Of a stretch of DNA of 64,000 nt, positions 1 to 8,782 are shown in pieces. The notes under the pieces were generated by a model that worked only from the letters and a program-made list of their open reading frames with translations, did no database searches and had not been told where the DNA came from. The stretch spans positions 1-64,000 of the forward strand of contig CAYJEX010000004.1 of NCBI GenBank assembly GCA_964369465.1. The letters are read 5' to 3'. How positions within the stretch are numbered: position 1 is the first letter of the stretch; each line of letters opens with the position of its first letter. The position numbers and the translations under genes were made by a program. Origin of the DNA: CAYJHC01 sp964369465. Its GTDB lineage: Bacteria > Bacillota > Clostridia > Peptostreptococcales > Anaerovoracaceae.

Positions 1-210
1 AACCAAAACGCAAACCAAAATCAAAATTTTTATAATGGATATACTACAGAACAGCAAGCGGTACAAACACCAGCAGACCCGTCAATGGGAATGCAAGGAG
101 GTATGAACCAAAACGCAAACCAAAATCAAAATTTTTATAATGGATATACTACAGAACAGCAAGCGGTACAAACACCAGTAGACCCGTCAATGGGAATGCA
201 AGGAGGTATG
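1..210 (+). repeat. Two tandem 105-bp in-frame repeats
   Basis: Bases 1-105 and 106-210 are identical except at position 74 (c) versus 179 (t), which changes Ala to Val. Each unit encodes 35 residues with NQNANQNQNFYNGY near its start. A diverged third unit seems to begin at 211 (NQNQEIYKKYLPEQQ). Because the window opens inside the array, more copies may lie upstream. Confidence 0.95.
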
Positions 211-1119
211 AACCAAAACCAGGAGATTTACAAAAAATACTTACCTGAACAGCAAGGAGGAATTACTCCAAATATGCAAGCGCAAGGAGGAATTAACCAA
301 TATGGTGTAGAGCAACAGATACAGCAACAGCAAGGTAGGAACAGTCAACCTTACTTAGAACAACAAACACCTCAAGGAAATAGTAATCAAATTGTTCCAG
401 AACAAATGAGCCATCAAAATGCGAATCAAAACATAAATAGAGAGACTGCTCAAGAATCGCCAATGAGCAACATTCAAAAGGAACTGTCTCCACAAGAAAT
501 AATAGCAGGAAAGATTGCAAGAACGGCTACTGAACAAACTGCTAGAGAAGCTAATCAAATAATTGAAGGCAGAGAACTCGAAGAACTTTTGTTTCAAGAG
601 GTTACCAAGGAAGAAGCTCAAAAGACAACTAAAGTAAATAAATTCTATACATTTAATAGAAAAAATGAAGAATTCCAAAAGCTTCTTGATGAAGAATACG
701 AAAAATATCAAAAGGTTAAACCCGAAGGCGGATTCAGCAACTATGTTGCAGGAAAAAAATTTATGTCAGATGCAGAATTAGACGGAGTGCTATCTGCAGA
801 ACATATAGAAGAAATGGTCAAAGCGAGAGAACTTTTTTTCGATCAAACTAAACAGCAAATCCCAGATAAAGCTGTGGAAGTAAAAAGAGACGAAGAAGAA
901 TTTGAATATAATGGAAAGAAAAAGAAAAAATCGAAACCAGAAAAAGATTATTATGAAGAAGAAAAAGGTGGAATTTTCGGGAAGATAATAATCGGTATAT
1001 TATTCACATTGATTATTGCCTTAATTGCAATACTTGTCATCAAGTTTGTTGCACCTACAAGTCAATTGGCTGAGATGATAGATGATTTTGCACTGAAGAT
1101 ATTGGATATATTTCGTTAG
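1..1119 (+). CDS. Gln/Asn-rich membrane-anchored protein, 5' end cut by window
   Basis: The frame is open from base 1, so the N-terminus lies outside the window. The visible protein starts with a 35-residue tandem repeat very rich in Gln and Asn. A long hydrophilic Q/E/K-rich segment follows, then a lysine cluster (KKKKKSK) and one membrane helix at about nt 980-1053, with roughly 22 residues after it. The lysines just before the helix suggest that the long N-terminal part is cytoplasmic (positive-inside rule, inference). No catalytic motif was seen and the family is not recognised. It ends 15 bases before the UPF0182 gene and is probably co-transcribed with it. The low-complexity part may act as a flexible or self-associating tail; that is speculation. 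Confidence 0.75.
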   Translation, partial: NQNANQNQNFYNGYTTEQQAVQTPADPSMGMQGGMNQNANQNQNFYNGYTTEQQAVQTPVDPSMGMQGGMNQNQEIYKKYLPEQQGGITPNMQAQGGINQYGVEQQIQQQQGRNSQPYLEQQTPQGNSNQIVPEQMSHQNANQNINRETAQESPMSNIQKELSPQEIIAGKIARTATEQTAREANQIIEGRELEELLFQEVTKEEAQKTTKVNKFYTFNRKNEEFQKLLDEEYEKYQKVKPEGGFSNYVAGKKFMSDAELDGVLSAEHIEEMVKARELFFDQTKQQIPDKAVEVKRDEEEFEYNGKKKKKSKPEKDYYEEEKGGIFGKIIIGILFTLIIALIAILVIKFVAPTSQLAEMIDDFALKILDIFR

Positions 1120-1134
1120 ATAAGGAGAGTGAAA

Positions 1135-4050
1135 ATGAAAAAAAAGGTTACTAGTACTGAAAAAAAAGCAGGAGCGTTTCAATATATTATTGCTCTTGTT
1201 ATTCTGATTGTGGTTGGATTATTTGCGTTGGTAGGCGTGATAACTGACTTCTTATGGTTTAAAGAACTAGGATATGTAAGTGTATTCTTTACTAAGATTA
1301 TTGCAATCCTAAAAATAGGTATTCCGGCTTTCTTTGTAGTTCTTATTTTATCTTTCTTATACCTGAAAGTACTCAAGAAGAATTATTACAAAAAATTTGA
1401 AGCGAAGTACCAAGTAGAGGGAAGTGAGAAAACATTAGGTAAAATCACAGCACTTATTTCTGTAATAGTTGCACTTGTGGCATCAGTTATGTTTGCAGTA
1501 TCCTTATGGTATGATTTATTAAAATTTACAAATAGTACAAGTTTTGACATGGAAGATCCTATTTTTTCTTTTGATATTTCATTTTATGTATTTGAACTTG
1601 ACTTCTTGACAAAACTAAGCGGACTTCTTTTGATTTTCTTAGTGATGTATGTGGCTATGACACTTATTTACTATTTAGTCCTTGTTTCGTTCAAGAAACC
1701 AAATATGAGTGGATCGACAAAAGCGGCTGAAGAAGAAGAGGAAGAAGAAGGATATAAAGAAGAAACTTTTTCAGGTGGAGATTTTTCAAATTCTCAAAGA
1801 AGCAACCCTTTTGAAAATACTCCTTTTGGTGATGTTTTTGGAAAAACTTTTGCAGGGTTTGGAGGCAAAAAAAACACGAGCAAAAAATCAAAAGAACCAG
1901 CTTCTGCAAACGAAACAGTTAAAGGAATCATGTCTATTGCAAAAGCTCAGTTGATGATAATTGGATCATTTTTACTTATCATGATTGCGGTTAATCTTTT
2001 GCTTAGACAATTTGATCTTCTGTTCACATCTTCAGGCGTAGTTTATGGACCAGGATATACTGAAGTTAATGTGATTCTTTGGATATATAGAATCATCGCA
2101 GGAATCGCGATTTTAGGGATACCTGCTTTAATTATTAGTGTAAAAAAAGGCAAACTTAAACCAATTATTTTCATTCCAATTGCAATGGTTGCTGTAGCAG
2201 CTATTGGTGCGCTTGCGTCTTTCGGAGTCCAAAGGCTATTTGTTACTCCAGATGAGCTTAACAAAGAAGCTGAATATCTTGAATATAATATAGAATTCAC
2301 ACAAGAAGCGTATAATTTGAATGAGGTAAGTGTTAAGGAATTTGGGGCATCAAATGATTTGACTGTAGAAGATATAGCGAACAATTCTCCTACAATTGAT
2401 AATATTAGAATTAATGACTATGTGCCTGCCAACCAGTTTTATAACCAAACTCAAAGTATTAGACCATATTATGCATTTAATGACGTAGACGTGGATAGAT
2501 ACATAATAGACGGTGAATATACCCAAACATTTTTATCTGCTAGAGAAATAGAAGAAGATAAAATTACTGACACATGGTTAAATAGACATATCAAATATAC
2601 ACACGGATATGGTATTGTAATGTCTAGAGTAAACGAGGTAACAGCAGCAGGTCAGCCTAAGATGATTATAGATAGCATTCCGCCTCAATCTGTAGTAGAA
2701 GAAATTGAAGTAGAGAGACCTGAAATATACTTTGGAGAGTTGAGCAATAATTATAGTATTGTTGGAACTGATGAAACGGAATTTGATTATCCAGACGGAG
2801 ATAGCAACCAATACACTGAATACGAGGGAAGCGCTGGAATAAAACTTAATTTTGTAAATAGAGTTTTGTTTGCGATAAATGAAAGAAGTTTGAATATATT
2901 AGTTTCTTCAAATATTAATGATAAATCTAAAATAATTGTAAATAAAAACATTATGGAGAGAGTTCAAAAAATAATGCCATACTTGTCATACGAAGATGAT
3001 CCGTATATGGTATTAGTAGATGGAAAATTGTATTGGATAATAGATGCATATACTACTAGTAACAAATTCCCTTATTCAGAACCTTTTGATACTTTTGCTG
3101 GAAACAATTATATTAGAAATTCAGTGAAAGTAGTAATAGATGCATATAATGGAGATACAAATTATTATATTATGGATGAAACAGATCCTATTGCTATGAC
3201 GATGCAAAAGATATATCCTGACTTATTTAGATCTGCGGAGGAAATGCCAGAAGAAATAAAAGCTCACGTTAGATACCCAGCACAGCTTTTGCAGATTCAA
3301 GCAGAAATATACAAAAGATATCATATGAACGATGTGAATGTATTCTATCAAAATGAAGATATATGGGACATTGCAACTGAAATATACGGTTCTGAAGAAG
3401 TCCCTATGACTCCTAATTACTATATTTTGAACTTGCCAGGAGAAAGTGAGGCGGAATTTATTAATTCGATTCCATTTACGCCTAAAGATAAGAGAAATCT
3501 AACGGGACTAATGATGGCAAGAAATGACGGTGAGCATTATGGGGAGTTAATACTGTTCCAACTTCCGAAAGGTGAAATTGTGTATGGTCCAATGCAGATA
3601 GAAGCTCAAATAGATCAACATACTGAAATTTCAAAAGACTTTTCGCTGTGGGAATCTGCAGGAACAACATATACAAGAGGAAATATGTTTGTAATACCAC
3701 TAGAAGACTCACTGATTTATGTGGAACCTGTTTATTTGGAAGCGACAAACTCTAGTATCCCAGAAGTAAAAAGAGTAATTGTAGCTTACGGAGATAGAAT
3801 TGCTTATGAAGAAACACTAGAAGAAGCTTTGGCAGTGATGTTTGGCGGAGATGAAAGTGAAGTGCCAAGTTCAAGTGGGACAGAAGGAAGTACGGATTCT
3901 ACGGAAGGAGTATCCGACGCAGAGTTGATTGCTCTGGCTGTGGAAGCGTTTAATAAAGCAGAGGAGGCGCAGAGAAATGGCGATTGGGCATCTTATGGTG
4001 AATATATGGATGAAGTAAGTGCTTACTTAAATCAGCTTGCTGCTGAATAA
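1135..4050 (+). CDS. UPF0182 family integral membrane protein
   Basis: A 971-residue protein matching the UPF0182/COG1615 family in length and layout. The N-terminal third holds several membrane helices (about residues 18-38, 58-80, 105-128, 165-187 and 270-360) broken by an acidic EEEEEEEG loop near residue 205. A long soluble, probably extracytoplasmic, region follows. The C-terminus has a Ser/Thr/Gly-rich linker and a short helical tail. The function of the family is unknown. The ATG at 1135 is preferred over the GTG at 1129 because AAGGAG at 1122-1127 is correctly spaced only for the ATG. The gene follows the Q/N-rich gene closely and ends at a strong terminator. Confidence 0.9.
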   Translation: MKKKVTSTEKKAGAFQYIIALVILIVVGLFALVGVITDFLWFKELGYVSVFFTKIIAILKIGIPAFFVVLILSFLYLKVLKKNYYKKFEAKYQVEGSEKTLGKITALISVIVALVASVMFAVSLWYDLLKFTNSTSFDMEDPIFSFDISFYVFELDFLTKLSGLLLIFLVMYVAMTLIYYLVLVSFKKPNMSGSTKAAEEEEEEEGYKEETFSGGDFSNSQRSNPFENTPFGDVFGKTFAGFGGKKNTSKKSKEPASANETVKGIMSIAKAQLMIIGSFLLIMIAVNLLLRQFDLLFTSSGVVYGPGYTEVNVILWIYRIIAGIAILGIPALIISVKKGKLKPIIFIPIAMVAVAAIGALASFGVQRLFVTPDELNKEAEYLEYNIEFTQEAYNLNEVSVKEFGASNDLTVEDIANNSPTIDNIRINDYVPANQFYNQTQSIRPYYAFNDVDVDRYIIDGEYTQTFLSAREIEEDKITDTWLNRHIKYTHGYGIVMSRVNEVTAAGQPKMIIDSIPPQSVVEEIEVERPEIYFGELSNNYSIVGTDETEFDYPDGDSNQYTEYEGSAGIKLNFVNRVLFAINERSLNILVSSNINDKSKIIVNKNIMERVQKIMPYLSYEDDPYMVLVDGKLYWIIDAYTTSNKFPYSEPFDTFAGNNYIRNSVKVVIDAYNGDTNYYIMDETDPIAMTMQKIYPDLFRSAEEMPEEIKAHVRYPAQLLQIQAEIYKRYHMNDVNVFYQNEDIWDIATEIYGSEEVPMTPNYYILNLPGESEAEFINSIPFTPKDKRNLTGLMMARNDGEHYGELILFQLPKGEIVYGPMQIEAQIDQHTEISKDFSLWESAGTTYTRGNMFVIPLEDSLIYVEPVYLEATNSSIPEVKRVIVAYGDRIAYEETLEEALAVMFGGDESEVPSSSGTEGSTDSTEGVSDAELIALAVEAFNKAEEAQRNGDWASYGEYMDEVSAYLNQLAAE

Positions 4051-4057
4051 GAAAATC

Positions 4058-4094
4058 AAAGGTTCCTGCAGTATTAGGTTAGCAGGAACCTTTT
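4058..4094 (+). terminator. Rho-independent terminator after UPF0182 gene
   Basis: A perfect 12-bp stem pairs AAAGGTTCCTGC (4058-4069) with GCAGGAACCTTT (4082-4093). It has a 12-base loop and a short T-rich tail, and starts 7 bases after the stop codon. Confidence 0.9.
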
Positions 4095-4156
4095 ATATTT
4101 AAAGAAGAAAATTAAGACAAAAATTTAGATTGTAAAACAAGATTGGAAGTGAAAAA

Positions 4157-6085
4157 GTGAAGAATGCTTTATTTGATTACGATATTAATAAAATGTTGTT
4201 TTGTGTTTCGGTAAAAGAACACAAGATAGAGGAAATAGAAAAGACACTAAGAAATCACCCAGAAGTAAAATTTGTTTCTTTAGTTGGAATAGATATAGGT
4301 GGGAATGATACTGATGAGAAAATTCCTGTTGAAACTTTTCTTGAAGACATGGATAAGTTTTTAGCAGAAGGAATACAAACAGATGGGTCAAGTGTTGTTT
4401 TACCAATAATTGCTTCACTTAATGATGCAAAAGTAGATATTATTCCAGACTTAGAGTCGAATTGGTATGTGGATTATAATTTAAAACACATTGACAAGGA
4501 CTTAAATCTTCCGGTGGGAACACTTAGAATTCCTTCGATATTGAGACATAATAATGTGAAAGACGTAGGCGCAAGAGTTATTTTAAGAGATGCAGTAAAA
4601 GCGTTTAAAAAAGAAATATTAAACCTTCTTAGAGACAACCCTTACGTTTTTGAAAATATGGAATTCGACTCTGTTGATGAGATTCAAGAGATTGTGCTTA
4701 CAAGTGCAACAGAATTAGAATTTTGGGTTAAAACACCTGACGAAGATGCTGGAGGTGATGAGCTGTCAACGGCACAGATTTTAAAAGAACAATACTGGAA
4801 AAGAACTATAGGGCCTGTAAGAACTGCTTTGGAAAAGTCACTCATATTTTTAGAAAAATATGGAATAGGTGTTGAAATGGGACACAAAGAAGTTGGAGGA
4901 GTAAAAGCAAAGTTAGGTAATGCGGGACATTATGATCATGTAATGGAGCAATTGGAGATTGACTGGAAATATGCGGAGTCAATTCAGGCTGCTGATAATG
5001 AAAATCATGTTAAGAATGTAATAAGAGATATATTTAGATTGTATGGTTTGGATGTAATTTTTTCGGCAAAACCAATTCCAGGAGTTGCAGGAAATGGTGA
5101 ACATACACATTTGGGAGTTGCTGCAAAACTCAAAGATGGAAGAAGGGTGAATTTATTTAATCCAAAAGATTTAAGCGTTGATTTTTTGAACCCTATAGGG
5201 TTTGGAGCTTTGATGGGAATTCTGAAAAATTACGAAGTTGTCAATCCATTTATTTCTGATACGAATAATGCATTTGATAGACTGAAACCAGGATTTGAAG
5301 CTCCTGTTTGTATAGTTACATCACTAGGTCATTCTGCTGGAGTTGCATCAAGAAATAGAACTGTGCTTTTGGGTTTGATTCGAGAAATTTCAAATCCACT
5401 GGGAACAAGGTTTGAACTTAGATCTCCTAATCCAAATAGCAATACATATCTAGTAATAGCAGCATCATACATGGCAATGTTAGACGGGATAAAGGCGGCA
5501 TTGCAAAATAAAAAAACATCAAAAGAGCTGGAAAAATCAATTTCTAAAAAAAGAGGGCAGGAAGACTTTTATTTGGAAAAAGATAGAGAATATCGAAGTG
5601 AACTAGATGTGTTTGAAGCGTTTGATGATGAAGAAAGAGAACAATTATATGGGAAAGCCCCAACAACAGTATGGGAAAACATAAAAGCTTTTGAAACACA
5701 TAAGGAAAAATTAGAAATATATAAATTAGGGGATGTTATGGATGATCTTACTATAAACTCCTATAAGGAAGCTGTTGTTTCGCAATGGGCAATGGAGTTG
5801 CAAAAGAGGATAATTCCTAATACAATGGCTACTATTCGAGCTTGTAAGAAAATGCACACTGAGGAACATTCGACAGATTATGACGACTCTTATTGGGAAA
5901 AAATCTCAAATATCAGAGAGGAACTAGGAAGAAACACATTGAGTAAAACGTGTGTTCTTACTGAAATTTCTGAGGCAATAAAACATAAAGATTTTGATAT
6001 TGCGTCAGACTTGCAGATTCTTATGTATAGAGAAATAGAAAAATTAAGAGAATATTATACGAATTATAGAAAAAACTTATTTTAG
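4157..6085 (+). CDS. glnA: Glutamine synthetase family protein, long form
   Basis: 642 residues, about 200 longer than ordinary type I glutamine synthetase. The catalytic part carries recognisable family motifs: DGSS near residue 75, GNGEHTHLG (the GxxxHxH ATP/metal motif), RLKPGFEAPV, and a late SRNRT...FELRSPNPNSNTY block. About 190 C-terminal residues form a helical, charged extension. The family makes glutamine from glutamate, ammonia and ATP. The sequence is not a typical GlnN (type III) at these motifs, so the subclass is left open. The start is the GTG at 4157 with only a weak GGAAG upstream. The gene stands alone, with a terminator before it and about 96 bases before serS. Confidence 0.85.
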   Translation: MKNALFDYDINKMLFCVSVKEHKIEEIEKTLRNHPEVKFVSLVGIDIGGNDTDEKIPVETFLEDMDKFLAEGIQTDGSSVVLPIIASLNDAKVDIIPDLESNWYVDYNLKHIDKDLNLPVGTLRIPSILRHNNVKDVGARVILRDAVKAFKKEILNLLRDNPYVFENMEFDSVDEIQEIVLTSATELEFWVKTPDEDAGGDELSTAQILKEQYWKRTIGPVRTALEKSLIFLEKYGIGVEMGHKEVGGVKAKLGNAGHYDHVMEQLEIDWKYAESIQAADNENHVKNVIRDIFRLYGLDVIFSAKPIPGVAGNGEHTHLGVAAKLKDGRRVNLFNPKDLSVDFLNPIGFGALMGILKNYEVVNPFISDTNNAFDRLKPGFEAPVCIVTSLGHSAGVASRNRTVLLGLIREISNPLGTRFELRSPNPNSNTYLVIAASYMAMLDGIKAALQNKKTSKELEKSISKKRGQEDFYLEKDREYRSELDVFEAFDDEEREQLYGKAPTTVWENIKAFETHKEKLEIYKLGDVMDDLTINSYKEAVVSQWAMELQKRIIPNTMATIRACKKMHTEEHSTDYDDSYWEKISNIREELGRNTLSKTCVLTEISEAIKHKDFDIASDLQILMYREIEKLREYYTNYRKNLF

Positions 6086-6181
6086 TATTTTAGAACTATA
6101 GAAAAAATAATGTAAAATAGCATTTTGGAATATTCATAACTATTTTGCGGCGATTAAAAATCGAGAGAATGAGGGGAAAAC

Positions 6182-7453
6182 ATGTTAGATATAAAAGTGA
6201 TTAGAGATGACTTTAATAACGTAAAAAAAGCAGTTGAGAGAAGAGGTAATGGAGATTTTAATATAGATCAAGTTCTAATTTTAGATAAAAGAAGAAGAGA
6301 AATTCTAGGAAAAGTAGAGCAAATGAAAAATTCTCAAGGGAAAGTATCTAAAATGATTCCTCAACTAAAAAAAGAAGGCAAAGACACATCTGATGTGATG
6401 GCGGAAATGAAGAAACTTTCTGAGGAAATAAAGTCACTTGATAAAGATGTGTCTGAAATAGAGAAGGAATTAAGAGAAACTTTACTTGGAATTCCGAATG
6501 TGCCTGATGAAAGTGTTCCCTATGGTGAAGATGATGGGGATAATATTGAAATAAGAAAAATAGGAAGCCCAAGAGATTTTCTGTTTGAACCAAGACCACA
6601 TTGGGAAATCGGTACAGAATTAGGTGTTTTAGACTTTGAAAGAGGATCTAAAATAGCTGGAACAAGATTTACGGTATACAAAGGGCTTGGTGCAAAATTA
6701 GAGCGAGCATTAATTAATTTTATGCTAGATTTACATACGCAAGAACATGGATTTACGGAAGTGCTCACACCTTTTATGGTGAATAGAGAGGCGATGACAG
6801 GAACAGGACAATTACCAAAGTTTGAAGATGATATGTTTCATGTTCCTGCAAAAGATTTCTTTTTAGTACCAACAGCGGAGGTCCCTGTTACAAACCTTCA
6901 TAGAGAGGAAATTTTAGAGGAAAAAGAACTTCCATTATATTACACATCTTACACACCTTGTTTTCGAAAAGAAGCGGGATCAGCTGGAAAAGATACAAGA
7001 GGGTTAATTAGACAACATCAATTTAACAAAGTGGAGTTAGTAAAATTTGTTAAACCAGAAGATTCTTTTGAAGAGTTAGAAACATTAACATTTTCGGCTG
7101 AAGAAGTTTTGAACAAATTAAATTTACCATATAGGGTAGTTGTTTTAAGTTCGGGTGACTTGGGATTTTCTTCGGCAAAGACATATGATATAGAAGTTTG
7201 GATGCCTAGCTATAACAGATACGTAGAAATATCTTCATGCAGTAATTTTTTAAGCTACCAAGCTCGAAGAGCTAATGTGAGATTTAGACGAGAAGAAAAA
7301 GGAAAACCTGAATTTGTGCATACGTTGAATGGATCTGGGCTGGCGGTTGGAAGAACAGTTGCTGCCATATTAGAGAATTATCAAGAAGAAGATGGTACCG
7401 TGATAATACCAGAAGCACTTGTGCCATATATGGGAGTTGATATAATTAAATAA
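6182..7453 (+). CDS. serS: Seryl-tRNA synthetase
   Basis: 423 residues, the normal length. The N-terminal coiled-coil tRNA-binding arm (about residues 25-105, Lys/Glu-rich) is followed by a class II catalytic core. Visible motifs are TGTGQLPKFEDDMF, the serine/ATP-binding block CFRKEAGSAGKDTRGLIRQH (motif 2) and GSGLAVGRTVAAILENYQ (motif 3). It charges tRNA-Ser with serine in the cytoplasm. GAGGGG lies just before the ATG. No T-box leader was found in the 96 bases upstream. The next gene starts 14 bases after the stop, so the two probably form an operon. Confidence 0.97.
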   Translation: MLDIKVIRDDFNNVKKAVERRGNGDFNIDQVLILDKRRREILGKVEQMKNSQGKVSKMIPQLKKEGKDTSDVMAEMKKLSEEIKSLDKDVSEIEKELRETLLGIPNVPDESVPYGEDDGDNIEIRKIGSPRDFLFEPRPHWEIGTELGVLDFERGSKIAGTRFTVYKGLGAKLERALINFMLDLHTQEHGFTEVLTPFMVNREAMTGTGQLPKFEDDMFHVPAKDFFLVPTAEVPVTNLHREEILEEKELPLYYTSYTPCFRKEAGSAGKDTRGLIRQHQFNKVELVKFVKPEDSFEELETLTFSAEEVLNKLNLPYRVVVLSSGDLGFSSAKTYDIEVWMPSYNRYVEISSCSNFLSYQARRANVRFRREEKGKPEFVHTLNGSGLAVGRTVAAILENYQEEDGTVIIPEALVPYMGVDIIK

Positions 7454-7467
7454 GATATGGAGGAAAA

Positions 7468-8448
7468 ATGCTACCAGTAGGAAAGCTAGATAGTGAATTA
7501 TTGAAAAAAATAGTGTTTGATAAAATCACATTCAGAAGAAATGAAGTAAAGTCAAGAGCAGCAATAGGTGAAGATTGTGCTACTGTTGATTTTGACGAGA
7601 GTTATCTTGTGATTTCTACAGACCCAATAACAGCTGCTGTTGAAGAAATTGGACGATTAGCAATACATATTTCATGTAATGATATAGCAACTAATGGCAT
7701 TGAGCCTATAGGCATAATGCTAAGTGTTATGCTACCTGTAGGGACGACGCAAAAAGATGTTGAGAGGATAATGGAGCAAGCTGGCGAAACTGCAAAAAAA
7801 CTGGAGGTAGAAATTGTAGGGGGGCATACTGAAATTACCCATGCTGTAAATAAACCGATAATTGTTTCGACTGCCTTTGGAAAAAAACCAATTTGTGAAA
7901 CTGAAAAGTTTAATGCGGAACCAGGCGATGTCATTATGATGACGAAAACAGCAGGATTAGAGGGAATAGGTATAATTGCATCAGATTTAGAACAAAGATT
8001 GACTTCTATTCTAACTAAAGAGGAATTAGGTAAGTCGAAAAAATTTTTAGAAAGTGTATCAGTTGTCAAAGAGGGAATTATTGCTGGCAAAATTGGTGCT
8101 TCGCAGATGCATGACATTACTGAAGGCGGAATTCTAGGGGCAATATGGGAAATGTGCCAAGTTGGAAACCTGGGAGCTGAGATATGCAAGGAAGAAATCC
8201 CTGTAGAAGATGTAACTCTCAAAATAGCAAACGCTTTGGATATTGACCCTTATAGACTTATTTCTAGTGGATGCATGCTTATTATTAGTCGAAAATCTAG
8301 TGAAAACTTAATAAAAGATGCAATTGAAAATGAAGGAATTAAAATCACAAAAATTGGTGAAATAAAAAACAAAGAATATGGAATAAGAATGAATGGCGAA
8401 ATTATTTTGCCGCCATCAGGAGATGAACTATATAAAGTTGTTAGGTGA
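7468..8448 (+). CDS. AIR synthase-related protein (PurM/HypE-like)
   Basis: 326 residues with the PurM-like two-domain layout. An N-terminal AIGEDCA stretch and an ISTDPIT strand are followed by GGHTEIT near residue 118 (the conserved Gly-rich nucleotide-binding loop) and TEGGILGAIWE in the C-terminal domain. Members of this superfamily (PurM, HypE, ThiL, SelD) bind ATP and phosphorylate or dehydrate small substrates or peptides. This protein belongs to the general HypE-like group found in Clostridia, and no hydrogenase genes lie nearby, so the substrate is unknown. AGGAGG precedes the start. It follows serS by 14 bases. Confidence 0.8.
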   Translation: MLPVGKLDSELLKKIVFDKITFRRNEVKSRAAIGEDCATVDFDESYLVISTDPITAAVEEIGRLAIHISCNDIATNGIEPIGIMLSVMLPVGTTQKDVERIMEQAGETAKKLEVEIVGGHTEITHAVNKPIIVSTAFGKKPICETEKFNAEPGDVIMMTKTAGLEGIGIIASDLEQRLTSILTKEELGKSKKFLESVSVVKEGIIAGKIGASQMHDITEGGILGAIWEMCQVGNLGAEICKEEIPVEDVTLKIANALDIDPYRLISSGCMLIISRKSSENLIKDAIENEGIKITKIGEIKNKEYGIRMNGEIILPPSGDELYKVVR

Positions 8449-8557
8449 TATAGTATTGATTTATTTGGTGCAAAGATTTGTTTTTGATGATTGTTTTGCT
8501 CAAATATAATTGAAACGAATATTATTTTCTAAAATAGAAATTAAAGTTCATTATTAG

Positions 8558-8586
8558 TTGACTAATATGGTAAAAGTAAATATAAT
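8558..8586 (+). promoter_or_regulatory. SigA-type promoter of the SRP RNA
   Basis: TTGACT (8558-8563) and a perfect TATAAT (8581-8586) are separated by exactly 17 bases. The expected start of transcription is near 8593-8598, just where the SRP RNA end helix begins. Confidence 0.85.
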
Positions 8587-8597
8587 AAAGTGGTGAG

Positions 8598-8750
8598 TTG
8601 TCTTTTGATAGCTCTGTATGGTTAGATTGGGTCCTGCGCAATAGAACTCTGTGAACCTTGTCAGGTCCGGAAGGAAGCAGCAATAAGTGGAAGTTTCTAT
8701 GTGCCGCAGATAAGCCTTTTCAAATCAGCGGAGCTTTCAAAAGACAATTT
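8598..8750 (+). ncRNA. ffs: Signal recognition particle RNA (4.5S/scRNA), Alu domain absent
   Basis: The universally conserved SRP domain IV is present: the GGTCCTGCGC strand at 8629-8638, the TGTCAGGTCCGGAAGGAAGC loop at about 8659-8678, and the returning strand TGTGCCGCAG. A long end helix pairs TTGTCTTTTGA (8598-8608) with TCAAAAGACAA (8737-8747), extended by GCTCTG with CGGAGC. The RNA is thus about 150 nt and has no room for the 5' Alu domain found in the roughly 270-nt Bacillus-type RNA. A T-rich stretch (TTTCTTTTT) directly follows the helix and may terminate transcription. It lies just upstream of dnaX, as often in Firmicutes. Confidence 0.93.
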
Positions 8751-8782
8751 CTTTTTGAAAATTGGTATTGGTAGGAGAAACA

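Noticed and set aside
6086..6181. Possible T-box leader of serS
   Set aside because: No AGGGTGG-like T-box sequence or terminator/antiterminator pair was seen; the leaders of lysS and proS were checked with the same result.
7602..8222. 206-codon open frame opposite the AIR-synthase-like gene
   Set aside because: Antisense to a conserved gene, without a ribosome binding site or recognisable domain.
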